Origin: Oscillospiraceae bacterium
Lineage (GTDB): Bacteria; Bacillota; Clostridia; Oscillospirales; Oscillospiraceae
Length of the DNA stretch: 46,605 nt
Assembly: GCA_031262065.1 (NCBI GenBank)
Contig: JAISIK010000005.1
Coordinates: 1-46,605, forward strand
Direction: 5' to 3'
The notes beneath the pieces were generated by a model that saw only the letters and a program-made list of their open reading frames with translations, ran no database searches and was not told the origin of the DNA. Shown in pieces: positions 26,300-35,944 of this stretch. The position numbers and the translations under genes are program-made. Within the stretch, counting starts at the first letter, position 1; the number at the start of each line of letters is the position of its first letter.

Positions 26300-28020
26300 T
26301 TCACGCCGCCTCCCGTCTGAGAGGCAAATATCTCTTGGTAAATCTTGCAGCGCGAGAGAAGCTGCTCGTGCTTGCCGAAATCGATAAGCCGCCCGTGATC
26401 CATAACGAAAATGCAGTCTGCGCTTATGGCGGAGGTGATGCGCTGGGTGACGACAATCTGCGTTTTCCCGGCGATTTTTTGGTTCAAGGCAGTACGCAGA
26501 TTCGCCTCGGTCAGGAAGTCCAGCGCAGAGAAGCTGTCGTCGAAAATATAGATGGGCGCCTCTTTGATGACTGCCCGCGCAATGGAAAGGCGCTGCTTCT
26601 GTCCGCCGGAGAGGTTTTTGCCCGCCTGCGTAATTTCGTGGGACAGACCGTCTGCGCTGCCTGCAACAAACTCTGCAAGCTGGCTGATTTGCATCGCTTC
26701 GGATATTTCCGCTTCCGTAGCGTCTTCCTTGCCCATGCGGATGTTCTCACCGATTGTGCCTGTGTAAATGGCGGAGCCTTGCAGGACGCTACTCATACAT
26801 TTGCGCAGGGTGAATTTGCTCAGTTCGCCGATGGACACCCCGTCGAGCAGAATATCACCCTGCGTAGGTGCGCGGAAGCCGAGCAGCAGGGAGATTAAGG
26901 TGCTCTTGCCGCTTCCCGTGCCGCCGATGATGGAGACCTTCTGCCCGGGCTTAATATGTAAGCTGATGTTATCCAGCGCGTTTTCCGCGCCGCCGTAGGA
27001 GAAGCTGACATTCTCAAAGCGGATATCGCCGCTGAGCGTCATGGTTTTGCCCTTCGTGGGGTCTGCCGTGCCCTCCGCCGTAAGCACCTCGCCGATGCGA
27101 TCGCTTGCAACAACGGCATGCGGGTACATCACGAAGGCGAACGACGCCATGATGATGCCGCTCATAACCATGGTGATATACTGGATGATTGCGAAAATAT
27201 CCCCCGCGCTGACAGCATTTGCGCTGTTGACCATGCGCCAGCCGCCCAAATATACCACCACAAGAATCGAGAGATTCAGCAGCAGCATCGCCAGGGGCGT
27301 AATCAGCCCGGCGGTGACGTTACTCTTGATGATGTAACGCGCCATCACGTGCGTGGCGTCTGCAATGCGCGCATGCTCATGCGGTTCTGAGTGGAAGGCG
27401 CGAATCACGCGAATGCCGCGCAGACGCTCGCGCATGATGCTGTTCTGCTTGTCGATATAGAGATCCGATTCTTTCCACAGCGGGCGCACGCGCTTTGAGA
27501 GGTAAAACACCGTTACCAGCAACAGCGGTATCGTCACAAGGAAAAGAACAGAAAGCGGAACGTCCTTACGCATCGAAAGAACCAGCCCGCCGATGAACAG
27601 CATCGGAATTGTGGCAACCGTGCCGCAGAGCATCGAGGCGACCCACGAAACCGTGCCCACATCGTGCGTAGAGCGCGTGACAAGCGCGCCCGTGCCGAGC
27701 TTGCTGAATTCTTCGACGGATAAGGTATTGACTTTGCGAAACACATCTGCGCGTAAGTCCGCGCAGAAGTTTGCCACGACCTTGGTCGAGAGCTTTGTAC
27801 CGAGTAAGATGCAGCCCAAACTCACGGCAGCAACTGCAAGCATTTGGATGCAGCTCTGCAGAATATAGGAAAATTCGCCGCCCTGTTTCAGACCGTTGTT
27901 TAAGATATCCGACATAATCGTCGGAAGGAGTAAATCGCAGAAGGTCGATAGCGACACCAAAAGCGCTGCCGCAATCAGATGACCTATGTACGGTTTCAGA
28001 TAATATAGTATTCTTTTCAT
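26296..28020 (-). CDS. ABC exporter subunit, fused permease/ATPase (heterodimer partner)
   Basis: Walker A GGTGSGKSTL, NLSGGQKQRLSIARAVIKEAPIYIFDDSFSALD (divergent Walker B DDSFSALD), 4-nt overlap with the downstream gene. Start trimmed to MKRILYYLKPY. Confidence 0.92.
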   Translation of the reverse strand: MKRILYYLKPYIGHLIAAALLVSLSTFCDLLLPTIMSDILNNGLKQGGEFSYILQSCIQMLAVAAVSLGCILLGTKLSTKVVANFCADLRADVFRKVNTLSVEEFSKLGTGALVTRSTHDVGTVSWVASMLCGTVATIPMLFIGGLVLSMRKDVPLSVLFLVTIPLLLVTVFYLSKRVRPLWKESDLYIDKQNSIMRERLRGIRVIRAFHSEPHEHARIADATHVMARYIIKSNVTAGLITPLAMLLLNLSILVVVYLGGWRMVNSANAVSAGDIFAIIQYITMVMSGIIMASFAFVMYPHAVVASDRIGEVLTAEGTADPTKGKTMTLSGDIRFENVSFSYGGAENALDNISLHIKPGQKVSIIGGTGSGKSTLISLLLGFRAPTQGDILLDGVSIGELSKFTLRKCMSSVLQGSAIYTGTIGENIRMGKEDATEAEISEAMQISQLAEFVAGSADGLSHEITQAGKNLSGGQKQRLSIARAVIKEAPIYIFDDSFSALDFLTEANLRTALNQKIAGKTQIVVTQRITSAISADCIFVMDHGRLIDFGKHEQLLSRCKIYQEIFASQTGGGVK

Positions 28021-28242
28021 TTTTTCCTCTAAGATCGTTGACCGCATCGCGCAAACGCGCTGCGGTACGTGGGCATCGTGAAAAACCACCACTTTTTCAC
28101 GCGCTAACGTGCGGCGCTACACCCGCCGACGCAAGCAGGACAGAAGCCGTTCCCCCGCGACTTCACAAAGAGTATTCTATCACAGAATCAAGAAATTGGA
28201 AGCGGCTTTGCAAAAATCCTGTACTTTTCTTTGCATCTGCAG

Positions 28243-28248
28243 TATAAT
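28243..28248 (+). promoter_or_regulatory. Predicted -10 box for the CDF transporter gene
   Basis: Perfect TATAAT; the -35 region (tgtact at 17-bp spacing) is weak. Confidence 0.4.
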
Positions 28249-28310
28249 GAGAGGGCAGTTGTGCGCCTATGGCGCACAATTTGGGTATTTGTAGGAGAAG
28301 GGGACAAACT

Positions 28311-29480
28311 ATGACCGAATTCTTACTGCGCCGCTTTGTAAAAAACTATAAGGACGTCGACGACCCGAAGGTGCGCGGGCGCTACGGCAAGCTCGCGGGA
28401 CTTGCGGGGATGCTGTGCAATCTTCTGCTCTTTGCAGGGAAGCTGTTTGCGGGCATTTTGTCGGGTTCTGTTGCAATCACCGCCGACGCGGTGAACAATC
28501 TTTCGGACGCCGCTTCTTCGCTGGTGACGCTCATAGGCTTTCGCTTGGCAAGCCGCCCCGCAGACGATGCGCATCCCTTCGGGCATGCTCGCATTGAGTA
28601 CATAACGGGGCTGGCGGTGGCTGCGCTGATTCTTTTAATCGGCGCAGAGTTGGTAAAGACCTCCTTCCAGAAAATCCTCGCGCCAATCTCCGTGGAGTTG
28701 GGAACGCTCACACTTGTGATTTTGCTCGTTTCGATTTTTGCAAAGCTCGCGATGGCAGTGTTTTTCCGCAATTTGGGCAGGCGCATTGCCTCCTCCGCCC
28801 TTGCTGCAACGGCAACCGACAGCCGCAACGACGTCATATCCACCCTTGCGGTGCTTCTTGCAAGCGCAGCGGGGCAGTTCTTCGGCTGGCGGATCGACGG
28901 CTGGGTGGGTATGCTTGTGGCGCTGTTTATCCTCTATTCGGGAGTCGGTATTGCCAAAGAAACCGTCGGTCCGCTTCTGGGGCAGCCCGCAGACGCGGAG
29001 CTGGTGCGCAGTATCCGTTCGCTCATTCTCTCCCATAAGAAGATTCTCGGCGTGCATGACCTCATGGTGCATGATTACGGTCCGGGGCAGCGTTTTGCGT
29101 CGGTGCATGCCGAGATGGATATGCGGGAAGACCCCATGCGCTGCCATGATATCATCGACGATATCGAACGCGACTGCAAGCGGGACTTGCGGGTGCATTT
29201 GGTGATTCACTACGACCCCATTGTTACCAACGACGAGGAGCTGAACCATATGCGCAAGCTGGTCGAGCAGGAGATTCATGCCATCGACCCGCTCCTGAGC
29301 ACCCATGATTTTCGCATGGTGCGCGGCCCGCAGCATACGAACCTGATTTTCGATGTGGTCATTCCCTTCGGCATGGCGCAGAAGCAGCAAGAGCTACAGC
29401 GGCGCATTGACGAACGGGTGCAGTTTGAAGACAGCAAGTACTATACGGTCATCACCTTCGACGAAGCGCCATCGCCATAA
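28311..29480 (+). CDS. Cation diffusion facilitator family transporter
   Basis: SVAITADAVNNLSDAASSLVTLIGFRLASRPADDAHPFGHARIEYITGL is the CDF signature. Start trimmed to MTEFLLRRF. Confidence 0.95.
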   Translation: MTEFLLRRFVKNYKDVDDPKVRGRYGKLAGLAGMLCNLLLFAGKLFAGILSGSVAITADAVNNLSDAASSLVTLIGFRLASRPADDAHPFGHARIEYITGLAVAALILLIGAELVKTSFQKILAPISVELGTLTLVILLVSIFAKLAMAVFFRNLGRRIASSALAATATDSRNDVISTLAVLLASAAGQFFGWRIDGWVGMLVALFILYSGVGIAKETVGPLLGQPADAELVRSIRSLILSHKKILGVHDLMVHDYGPGQRFASVHAEMDMREDPMRCHDIIDDIERDCKRDLRVHLVIHYDPIVTNDEELNHMRKLVEQEIHAIDPLLSTHDFRMVRGPQHTNLIFDVVIPFGMAQKQQELQRRIDERVQFEDSKYYTVITFDEAPSP

Positions 29481-29719
29481 TATTACCCCTCGCCCGATAC
29501 CGCAAGCAACACGTGGTTGTGTTCTGCGTAGAGCGGTTGATTTGGGCATAGGCATACGGTTGTGAATTTTCTGTTGCCACGGCAATTTTGGCTTTTTTTA
29601 TGCGATTTGCTGTGGTATACTTAGGAGAAACAACGGACGAATCGCTCCAAAATATGGGCGTCCGACACGAAATTTAACGATAACTCGCCGCACACCCGCG
29701 GCGGAAAGGTCTTACAAAT

Positions 29720-32458
29720 ATGGGAATTTTCAACAAGCTCTTCAAATCGCAGTCCGAGCGGGAGGTCAAGAAGATAATGCCGCTTGTGGACAGCATCGAG
29801 GCACTTGCCCCGCAAATCGCAAAGCTGACCGACGAGCAGCTGCGCGAAAAAACGACGGAGTTTCAGCAGCGCTATCTCGGCGGGCAGACGCTCGAAGAGC
29901 TGCTCCCGGAGGCGTTTGCCGTGTGCCGCGAGGCTTCCGAGCGTGTGCTGGGCATGCGCCCGTACCGCGTGCAATTAATCGGCGGCATTGTGCTGCACCA
30001 AGGACGCATTGCGGAAATGAAGACCGGCGAAGGCAAAACCCTCGTTGCCATTTTGCCCGCCTACCTCAACGCGCTCACCGGCAAGGGCGTGCATATTGTC
30101 ACGGTCAATGACTACCTTGCCAAGCGCGACTCTGAGTGGATGGGCAAGGTTTATCGTTTCCTCGGGCTGGAAGTGGGCTTAATTATCCACGATCTTTCGC
30201 CGGAGGAGCGGCGCAGCGCGTATCTTGCGGATATTACCTACTGCACGAATAACGAGCTGGGCTTTGATTATCTGCGCGACAATATGGCGCTATATAAAAG
30301 AGATATGGTGCAGCGCGGGCACAGCTTCGTAATTGTTGACGAGGTAGACTCCATTTTGATTGACGAGGCGCGTACGCCGCTCATTATCTCCGGTAAGGGC
30401 GAGGAATCAACCAAACTTTACGAGATGGCGGACATGCTGGTCTCGAGCTTCCGCAAGCGCGTTTTCGCCACCACCGACGAAAAAGAGATTCAGGACGATC
30501 TGGATTGCGACTACTATATCGACGAAAAATCCCGCACCGCCTCGCTGACTGCGGCGGGCATCGAAAAGGCGGAAAAATTCTTCAATGTGGAAAACCTTGC
30601 GGATGTGGAGAATACCACCCTTTCGCATCATATCAATCAGGCAATGCGCGCGCGCGGCGTGATGAAGCGCGATATTGACTACGTCGTCAAGGACGAGCAG
30701 GTCATTATCGTCGATGAGTTCACGGGTCGTCTGATGTACGGCAGGCGCTATAACGAGGGTCTGCATCAGGCAATTGAGGCAAAAGAGGGCGTGTCCGTTG
30801 CCAGCGAGAGCAAAACCCTCGCAACCATCACCTTCCAGAATCTCTTCCGTCTGTACGACAAACTTTCGGGCATGACGGGCACGGCTTTAACAGAGGCGGA
30901 GGAATTTTCCGCCATCTACAAGCTGGATATTGTCGAAATTCCGACCAACAGACCGGTGGTGCGTATCGACAACAACGACCTTGTCTATAAATCCGAGCAG
31001 GGCAAATACCGCGCGGTCATCCAAAATATTAAGGCATGCCACGAAAAGGGGCAGCCTGTGCTGGTGGGTACCATCTCTATCGAAAAGTCCGAGTTTTTGT
31101 CGAATCAGCTGCGGCGCGAAGGCGTGAAGCATACGGTTCTGAATGCAAAGCACCACGACAAAGAAGCGGAAATTGTTGCGCAGGCAGGTAAATTCGGCGC
31201 GGTGACCATTGCCACGAACATGGCAGGGCGCGGCACGGACATTATGCTCGGCGGCAACGCAGAATATATGGCATTGGCGGAGCTTCGCAAGAAAGAGCTT
31301 CCCGACGAGCTGCTTGCGGAGGCGAATTCCTACGCCGAGACGGACGATCCCGAAATTCTGGCAGTGCGCGAGGCTTACAAGCAAGCCTATGCCAAATACA
31401 AATTGCAGATTGAAGAAGAGGCTGCGCGTGTACGCGCTGCGGGCGGACTTTACATCATCGGCACGGAACGCCACGATGCACGCCGCATCGACAACCAGTT
31501 GCGCGGACGCGCAGGCAGACAGGGCGACCCCGGCGAATCGCTCTTCTACCTCTCCTTGGAAGATGAGGTTATGCGGCTGTTCGGCTCGGAGCGGGTTATC
31601 AGCATGATGAGCGCGCTGGGCATTGATGAAGACACGCCCATCGATGCGAAAATGCTCTCCAACGCCATTGAAAATGCGCAGAAGACGGTGGAAAGCCGCA
31701 ACTTCCAAGCGCGTAAAAACGTGCTCGAGTACGACGATGTGATGAACACCCAGCGCGAGGTCATTTATAATCAGCGTCAACAGGTGCTCAGCGGCGAAGA
31801 CCTGCGCCCGACCATCGACGCTATGATTAAGTATGTCATCGACAGCGAAGTCGAGGACGTCTACGGCGCGGCAGATACGCTGGAAAGCGCCGAGCAGGCT
31901 GCGCCGCTGCGGGAAAAATTCGAAGGCATTTACTTTGCCAAGGGCGCATTCCCCGTGGAGCAAAACACGCGTAAAGAGCAGGCAAAGCAGCTTCTTAGCG
32001 AGCTGTTCCAAGCGCGTTATACGCAGCGGGTGCAGGAATTCGGCGCAGAGCAGATGAGCGAGATTGAGCGCATTATCCTCCTGCGCGTGGTCGATGAATA
32101 CTGGATGGATCATATCGACGCAATGGACGACCTGAAGCAAGGCATCCGTCTGCGCGCCTACGGGCAAAGCGATCCCGTCGTCGCCTATAAGCGCGAGGGC
32201 TATACCATGTTCGAGGGCATGATTAACGCCATCCGCGAGGAAACAGTCAAGCGCTTGTATCTCTTCCGTCTGCGCACGAACGAGGAAGTTCGCCGCCAGA
32301 GCGTTGCCAAAATCACAGGCACAGGCGGCGGCTCGGACAAGACCGTCAAAAAGCAGCCCGTGCGCAAAACAAAGGTCGGGGCAAATTCCCCCTGTCCCTG
32401 CGGAAGCGGCAAGAAGTATAAGAACTGCTGCCGCGAGAAAGACGAAGCTGCGAAATGA
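29720..32458 (+). CDS. secA: Preprotein translocase subunit SecA
   Basis: 912 aa; MKTGEGKTLVAILPAYLNAL, DEVDSILIDEARTPLIISG, TNMAGRGTDIMLGGN, C-terminal SPCPCGSGKKYKNCC. Confidence 0.99.
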   Translation: MGIFNKLFKSQSEREVKKIMPLVDSIEALAPQIAKLTDEQLREKTTEFQQRYLGGQTLEELLPEAFAVCREASERVLGMRPYRVQLIGGIVLHQGRIAEMKTGEGKTLVAILPAYLNALTGKGVHIVTVNDYLAKRDSEWMGKVYRFLGLEVGLIIHDLSPEERRSAYLADITYCTNNELGFDYLRDNMALYKRDMVQRGHSFVIVDEVDSILIDEARTPLIISGKGEESTKLYEMADMLVSSFRKRVFATTDEKEIQDDLDCDYYIDEKSRTASLTAAGIEKAEKFFNVENLADVENTTLSHHINQAMRARGVMKRDIDYVVKDEQVIIVDEFTGRLMYGRRYNEGLHQAIEAKEGVSVASESKTLATITFQNLFRLYDKLSGMTGTALTEAEEFSAIYKLDIVEIPTNRPVVRIDNNDLVYKSEQGKYRAVIQNIKACHEKGQPVLVGTISIEKSEFLSNQLRREGVKHTVLNAKHHDKEAEIVAQAGKFGAVTIATNMAGRGTDIMLGGNAEYMALAELRKKELPDELLAEANSYAETDDPEILAVREAYKQAYAKYKLQIEEEAARVRAAGGLYIIGTERHDARRIDNQLRGRAGRQGDPGESLFYLSLEDEVMRLFGSERVISMMSALGIDEDTPIDAKMLSNAIENAQKTVESRNFQARKNVLEYDDVMNTQREVIYNQRQQVLSGEDLRPTIDAMIKYVIDSEVEDVYGAADTLESAEQAAPLREKFEGIYFAKGAFPVEQNTRKEQAKQLLSELFQARYTQRVQEFGAEQMSEIERIILLRVVDEYWMDHIDAMDDLKQGIRLRAYGQSDPVVAYKREGYTMFEGMINAIREETVKRLYLFRLRTNEEVRRQSVAKITGTGGGSDKTVKKQPVRKTKVGANSPCPCGSGKKYKNCCREKDEAAK

Positions 32459-33282
32459 GTTTTTATGTAAACCGAAAGGGCGACTTGGAATATCTCACAG
32501 CCGATACTTTGGCGGGCACGGCGCACTGCTTTTCCACCCGCTTCGGCGGTGTGAGCGAGGGCATGCTGTCGAGCCTGAACCTCGGCGTTCACCGTGGGGA
32601 TCGCCCCTGCAATGTGCTGGAAAACTATCGCCGCTTAGGCGCTGCCGTGGGATTTTCCCTGCACGACACGGTTTTTACCAAGCAGGTGCATTCGGCGGTG
32701 ATTGCCCACGTCGGGCGCGGCGAACGAGGCAGAGGCTTGATATTGCCGGTTGAAGAGCCTTGCGACGGTCTGATTACCAACGAACCGGGCGTTGCCCTGA
32801 CGGTTTTCTCGGCGGACTGCACGCCGATACTGCTCTACGACCCGATTGCCCGCGCAATCGGCGCTGTCCACGCAGGCTGGCGCGGCACTGCTGCGGGCAT
32901 TGCCGCAGTTGCGGTAAGCAAGATGCGCGAAGCCTTCGGCTGCAAAGAGGAGAATCTGCGCGCAGCAATCGGTCCGTGCATTTCGCAGTGCTGCTTTGAA
33001 ACGAGCGCCGATGTGCCGCGCGCCATGCTTGATGTCTTGGGAAGCGACGCGCAGCCTGCGATTCGCCCTTCCGGCGAAAAGGCGGATAAATTTTATGTAA
33101 ACCTAAAACTACTCAATGAACTTTGGCTGCGCCGCGCGGGCGTAGGGCAAATTGCAATCAGCGAAGACTGCACAGCTTGCCAGCCCACGCGCTTTTGGTC
33201 GCACCGTGTGGTGGGCAACAAGCGCGGCTCACTGGCTGCGGTAATTATGCTGAAGGACGAACGCTCAGGGGGTGCGATGTGA
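32455..33282 (+). CDS. pgeF: YfiH/PgeF family protein (polyphenol oxidase/laccase-like domain)
   Basis: FSTRFGGVSEGMLSSLNLGVHRGD, FTKQVHS, SADCTPILLYDP, AVHAGWRGTAAGI, AIGPCISQCCFE. Overlaps the secA stop (ATGA). Confidence 0.93.
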   Translation: MSFYVNRKGDLEYLTADTLAGTAHCFSTRFGGVSEGMLSSLNLGVHRGDRPCNVLENYRRLGAAVGFSLHDTVFTKQVHSAVIAHVGRGERGRGLILPVEEPCDGLITNEPGVALTVFSADCTPILLYDPIARAIGAVHAGWRGTAAGIAAVAVSKMREAFGCKEENLRAAIGPCISQCCFETSADVPRAMLDVLGSDAQPAIRPSGEKADKFYVNLKLLNELWLRRAGVGQIAISEDCTACQPTRFWSHRVVGNKRGSLAAVIMLKDERSGGAM

Positions 33283-34853
33283 AACGAATAGCGCTGCTTT
33301 GCCTTGTCTTGGCAATGCTTCTTTGCGCCTGCAATGTCGATACCCCGCCTTCTGCAACGCAAGCGCCCACGCAAAGCGAACTGCCGACGCAGGAGGAAAC
33401 GCCCGCAAGAAGCGGTGAGACTTTTGGCATGTCCTATACCCCGGAGTACGGCTTTAATCCCTATACCTGCGCCGCGACGACGAACCGCGCCATGTTTTCC
33501 CTGCTGTATGAAAGCCTTTTCGTGGTGTCGAATCAGTTTCGCGCGGAGCCGCTTCTGTGCGAGAGCTTTACCGTCTCCGAAGACGGAAAAACCTATACCT
33601 ACACCCTCATTCCCGGCGTGAAATTCGCGGACGGAACGCCTCTGACCGCAGACGATGCAGCCGCCTCCATTCGGGCTGCAAAGCAGAGCAAGCTCTACGC
33701 CGCGCGCTTGGCGCACATCAGCAGCATCACGGCGCAGAGCGACTTGCGCCTGACAATCCTGCTCGATACGCCGTATGAGAACTTTTCGCTGATGCTCGAC
33801 GTGCCGATTGTCAAAGCGGACATGGTCGAAGACGATATGCCCATCGGCACGGGGGCGTACGCGCTGCAAGGAACGCTTGCAGCTGCAAGTTTGCAGCGCA
33901 GCAAACACTGGTGGCAGATGAAAGCCCCTGCCGTCAGTTTAGACACGATTCTTCTGAACGCCTCGGACACCCCCGGCGAGATTCGCGATGATTTCGAGTT
34001 CGGAACAACCGATTTGGTCTATGGCGACCCGAATTCGGACGCAGCCGTGGGTTACCGCTGCGACTATGAGCTTTGGGAAGCGCCCACAACCGTTATGGAG
34101 TATATCGGCTTCAACCTCAACTCGAGCATTTTCAGCAATATCGCCGTGCGCCGTGCGGTGACGCGTGTGATTGACCGCGAGTCCTTGGTCAAGTCGGTCT
34201 ACGGCGGCTTTGCGCTGGCGACGAGCCTGCCCTGCTCCCCGGATTCGGATCTTTACGATGAAACCTTGGCGGAATCCTACGCGCCGGAGAGCTTTCAAAC
34301 GGCGGTGCGCTCCGCGCGGCTTTCCAGCTCTGAAAGTAGCGCCGTAATTTTTTTGGTCTGCGCGGACAATCCCACTCGCGTGAGCGCTGCGCAGCAGATG
34401 GCGGAGAGCTTCCGCGCAAACGGGCTTCCCGTGACGGTACGCGCGTTGGTGCGCGAGGAGTATGAACGCGCCCTTCAAAACGGCAATTACGATTTGTACT
34501 ACGGGCAGGTGCGCCTGACCGCGAATTTCGATTTAACGCCGTTTTTCGACGGCACTTTGAGCTACGGCGGGATTCGCAGCGACACGCTGCTGTCCTTGTG
34601 CACGGCGTCGCTGGAGAATTCGGGCAATTATTACGAGCTGTGCGCCAAAATCTTGAACGAAGCGCCCATCTGCCCCGTCGTGTTTAAGAGCTATTCCATC
34701 TGCGTCGCGCGCGGCGCGGTTTCGGCAATTGTGCCCGGCGTAGACTTCCTTTTCCGCAACGCAAGCACCGCCCGCACCCTTGCCGATGCGGACAAAACCT
34801 ATGAAAATGCCACCGAACCCGTGAGCGAACCCGTGAGCGAAACAAGCCCCTAA
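33279..34853 (+). CDS. Oligopeptide-type ABC substrate-binding lipoprotein (SBP_bac_5-like), GTG start
   Basis: Lipoprotein signal VKRIALLCLVLAMLLCACNVDT; LCESFTVSEDGKTYTYTLIPGVKFADGTPLTADDAAASI and VRRAVTRVIDRESLVKSVYGG are family-5 SBP motifs. Confidence 0.88.
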   Translation: MKRIALLCLVLAMLLCACNVDTPPSATQAPTQSELPTQEETPARSGETFGMSYTPEYGFNPYTCAATTNRAMFSLLYESLFVVSNQFRAEPLLCESFTVSEDGKTYTYTLIPGVKFADGTPLTADDAAASIRAAKQSKLYAARLAHISSITAQSDLRLTILLDTPYENFSLMLDVPIVKADMVEDDMPIGTGAYALQGTLAAASLQRSKHWWQMKAPAVSLDTILLNASDTPGEIRDDFEFGTTDLVYGDPNSDAAVGYRCDYELWEAPTTVMEYIGFNLNSSIFSNIAVRRAVTRVIDRESLVKSVYGGFALATSLPCSPDSDLYDETLAESYAPESFQTAVRSARLSSSESSAVIFLVCADNPTRVSAAQQMAESFRANGLPVTVRALVREEYERALQNGNYDLYYGQVRLTANFDLTPFFDGTLSYGGIRSDTLLSLCTASLENSGNYYELCAKILNEAPICPVVFKSYSICVARGAVSAIVPGVDFLFRNASTARTLADADKTYENATEPVSEPVSETSP

Positions 34854-34866
34854 GGAGTATGGAATT

Positions 34867-35940
34867 ATGACAGAAATTATCACAGAAAAAACGCTCGCAG
34901 AGTACGAGTCCTTCGTGCAGGGGCATCCCAAGGGGAATTTTGCGCAGAGCGCTCTTTGGGCAAAGCAGAAGCCCGCATGGAGTTGGCGCGCCATCGCCCG
35001 CCGTGGGGAAAACGGGGCGATTACGGGCACGATTGCCTTCCTGATTCGCAAAATGCCCATTGTGCGCAAGAATATGCTCTATGCCTGCCGCGGCCCTGTG
35101 TGCGATTTGGACGACCGCGAGACCTTTCTGGAGCTGCTTTCCGCATCAAAAGCGCTTGCAAAGGAACTCGGCGCGTATGTTATCAAGATTGACCCCGACG
35201 TTCCCGCTGAGAATACGGCTTTTCGCGCACTTTTAGAGGAGAGCGGCTTCCGCTCGAAGTCGGACGGCAAGAACTTCGAGGCGATTCAGCCGAAGTTTGT
35301 CTTCCGCCTGCCGATTGCGGGCAGAACGCAGGAGGAAATGCTTGCCTTCTTCCAGCAAAAAACGCGCTATAATATCCGCTTGGCTGTGAAAAAAGGCGTG
35401 GAAGTGCGCATTTGCGGGAAAGAGATGATTCCGGATTTTGCGCGGCTCATGCTTGAGACCGGGGTGCGCGACGGCTTCGGCACACGTCCGCCTGCGTATT
35501 TTTCCTCAATGCTGGAGAATCTCGGAGACCATGCGCGCCTGTATATGGCGTTTCATGAGGAAACGCCCATTGCAGGAACGCTCGCCATCCATTACGGCGA
35601 TAAAGTTTGGTATCTCTACGGCGCAAGCTCGAACGAACACCGCAACCTCATGCCAAACTACCTCCTGCAGTGGAATATGATTCAGTGGGCAATCGAAACG
35701 GGTAGCCGCGTGTACGATTTTCGCGGCGTTTCCGGCGATTTGTCGGAAGATAACCCGCTGTACGGGCTGTATAAATTCAAGCGCGGTTTTAACGGCGATT
35801 TTACCGAGTTCGTCGGCGAATATGATTTGGTGCTGAAAAAGTTTGCCTATCAATTGGCGGAAAAGGGCAGCGCGATGTATAAGAAGCTGCACGCAAAGCT
35901 CTATCTTCTGAAAAATCGCTGCAAAGTCAAAAAGGGGTAG
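34867..35940 (+). CDS. FemA/B-family peptidoglycan peptidyltransferase
   Basis: GNFAQSALWAKQKPAWSW, YNIRLAVKKGVEVRI, GTLAIHYGDKVWYLYGASSNEHRNLMPNYLLQWNMIQWAIETGSRVYDFRGVSGD, LYKFKRGFNGDFTEFVGEYDLVL. Confidence 0.92.
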   Translation: MTEIITEKTLAEYESFVQGHPKGNFAQSALWAKQKPAWSWRAIARRGENGAITGTIAFLIRKMPIVRKNMLYACRGPVCDLDDRETFLELLSASKALAKELGAYVIKIDPDVPAENTAFRALLEESGFRSKSDGKNFEAIQPKFVFRLPIAGRTQEEMLAFFQQKTRYNIRLAVKKGVEVRICGKEMIPDFARLMLETGVRDGFGTRPPAYFSSMLENLGDHARLYMAFHEETPIAGTLAIHYGDKVWYLYGASSNEHRNLMPNYLLQWNMIQWAIETGSRVYDFRGVSGDLSEDNPLYGLYKFKRGFNGDFTEFVGEYDLVLKKFAYQLAEKGSAMYKKLHAKLYLLKNRCKVKKG

Positions 35941-35944
35941 GCGG

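Noticed and set aside
24545-28020. ABC exporter pair as a dedicated antibiotic/bacteriocin system
   Set aside because: No precursor peptide, modification enzyme, immunity gene or regulator beside it; a generic heterodimeric exporter is the safer reading.
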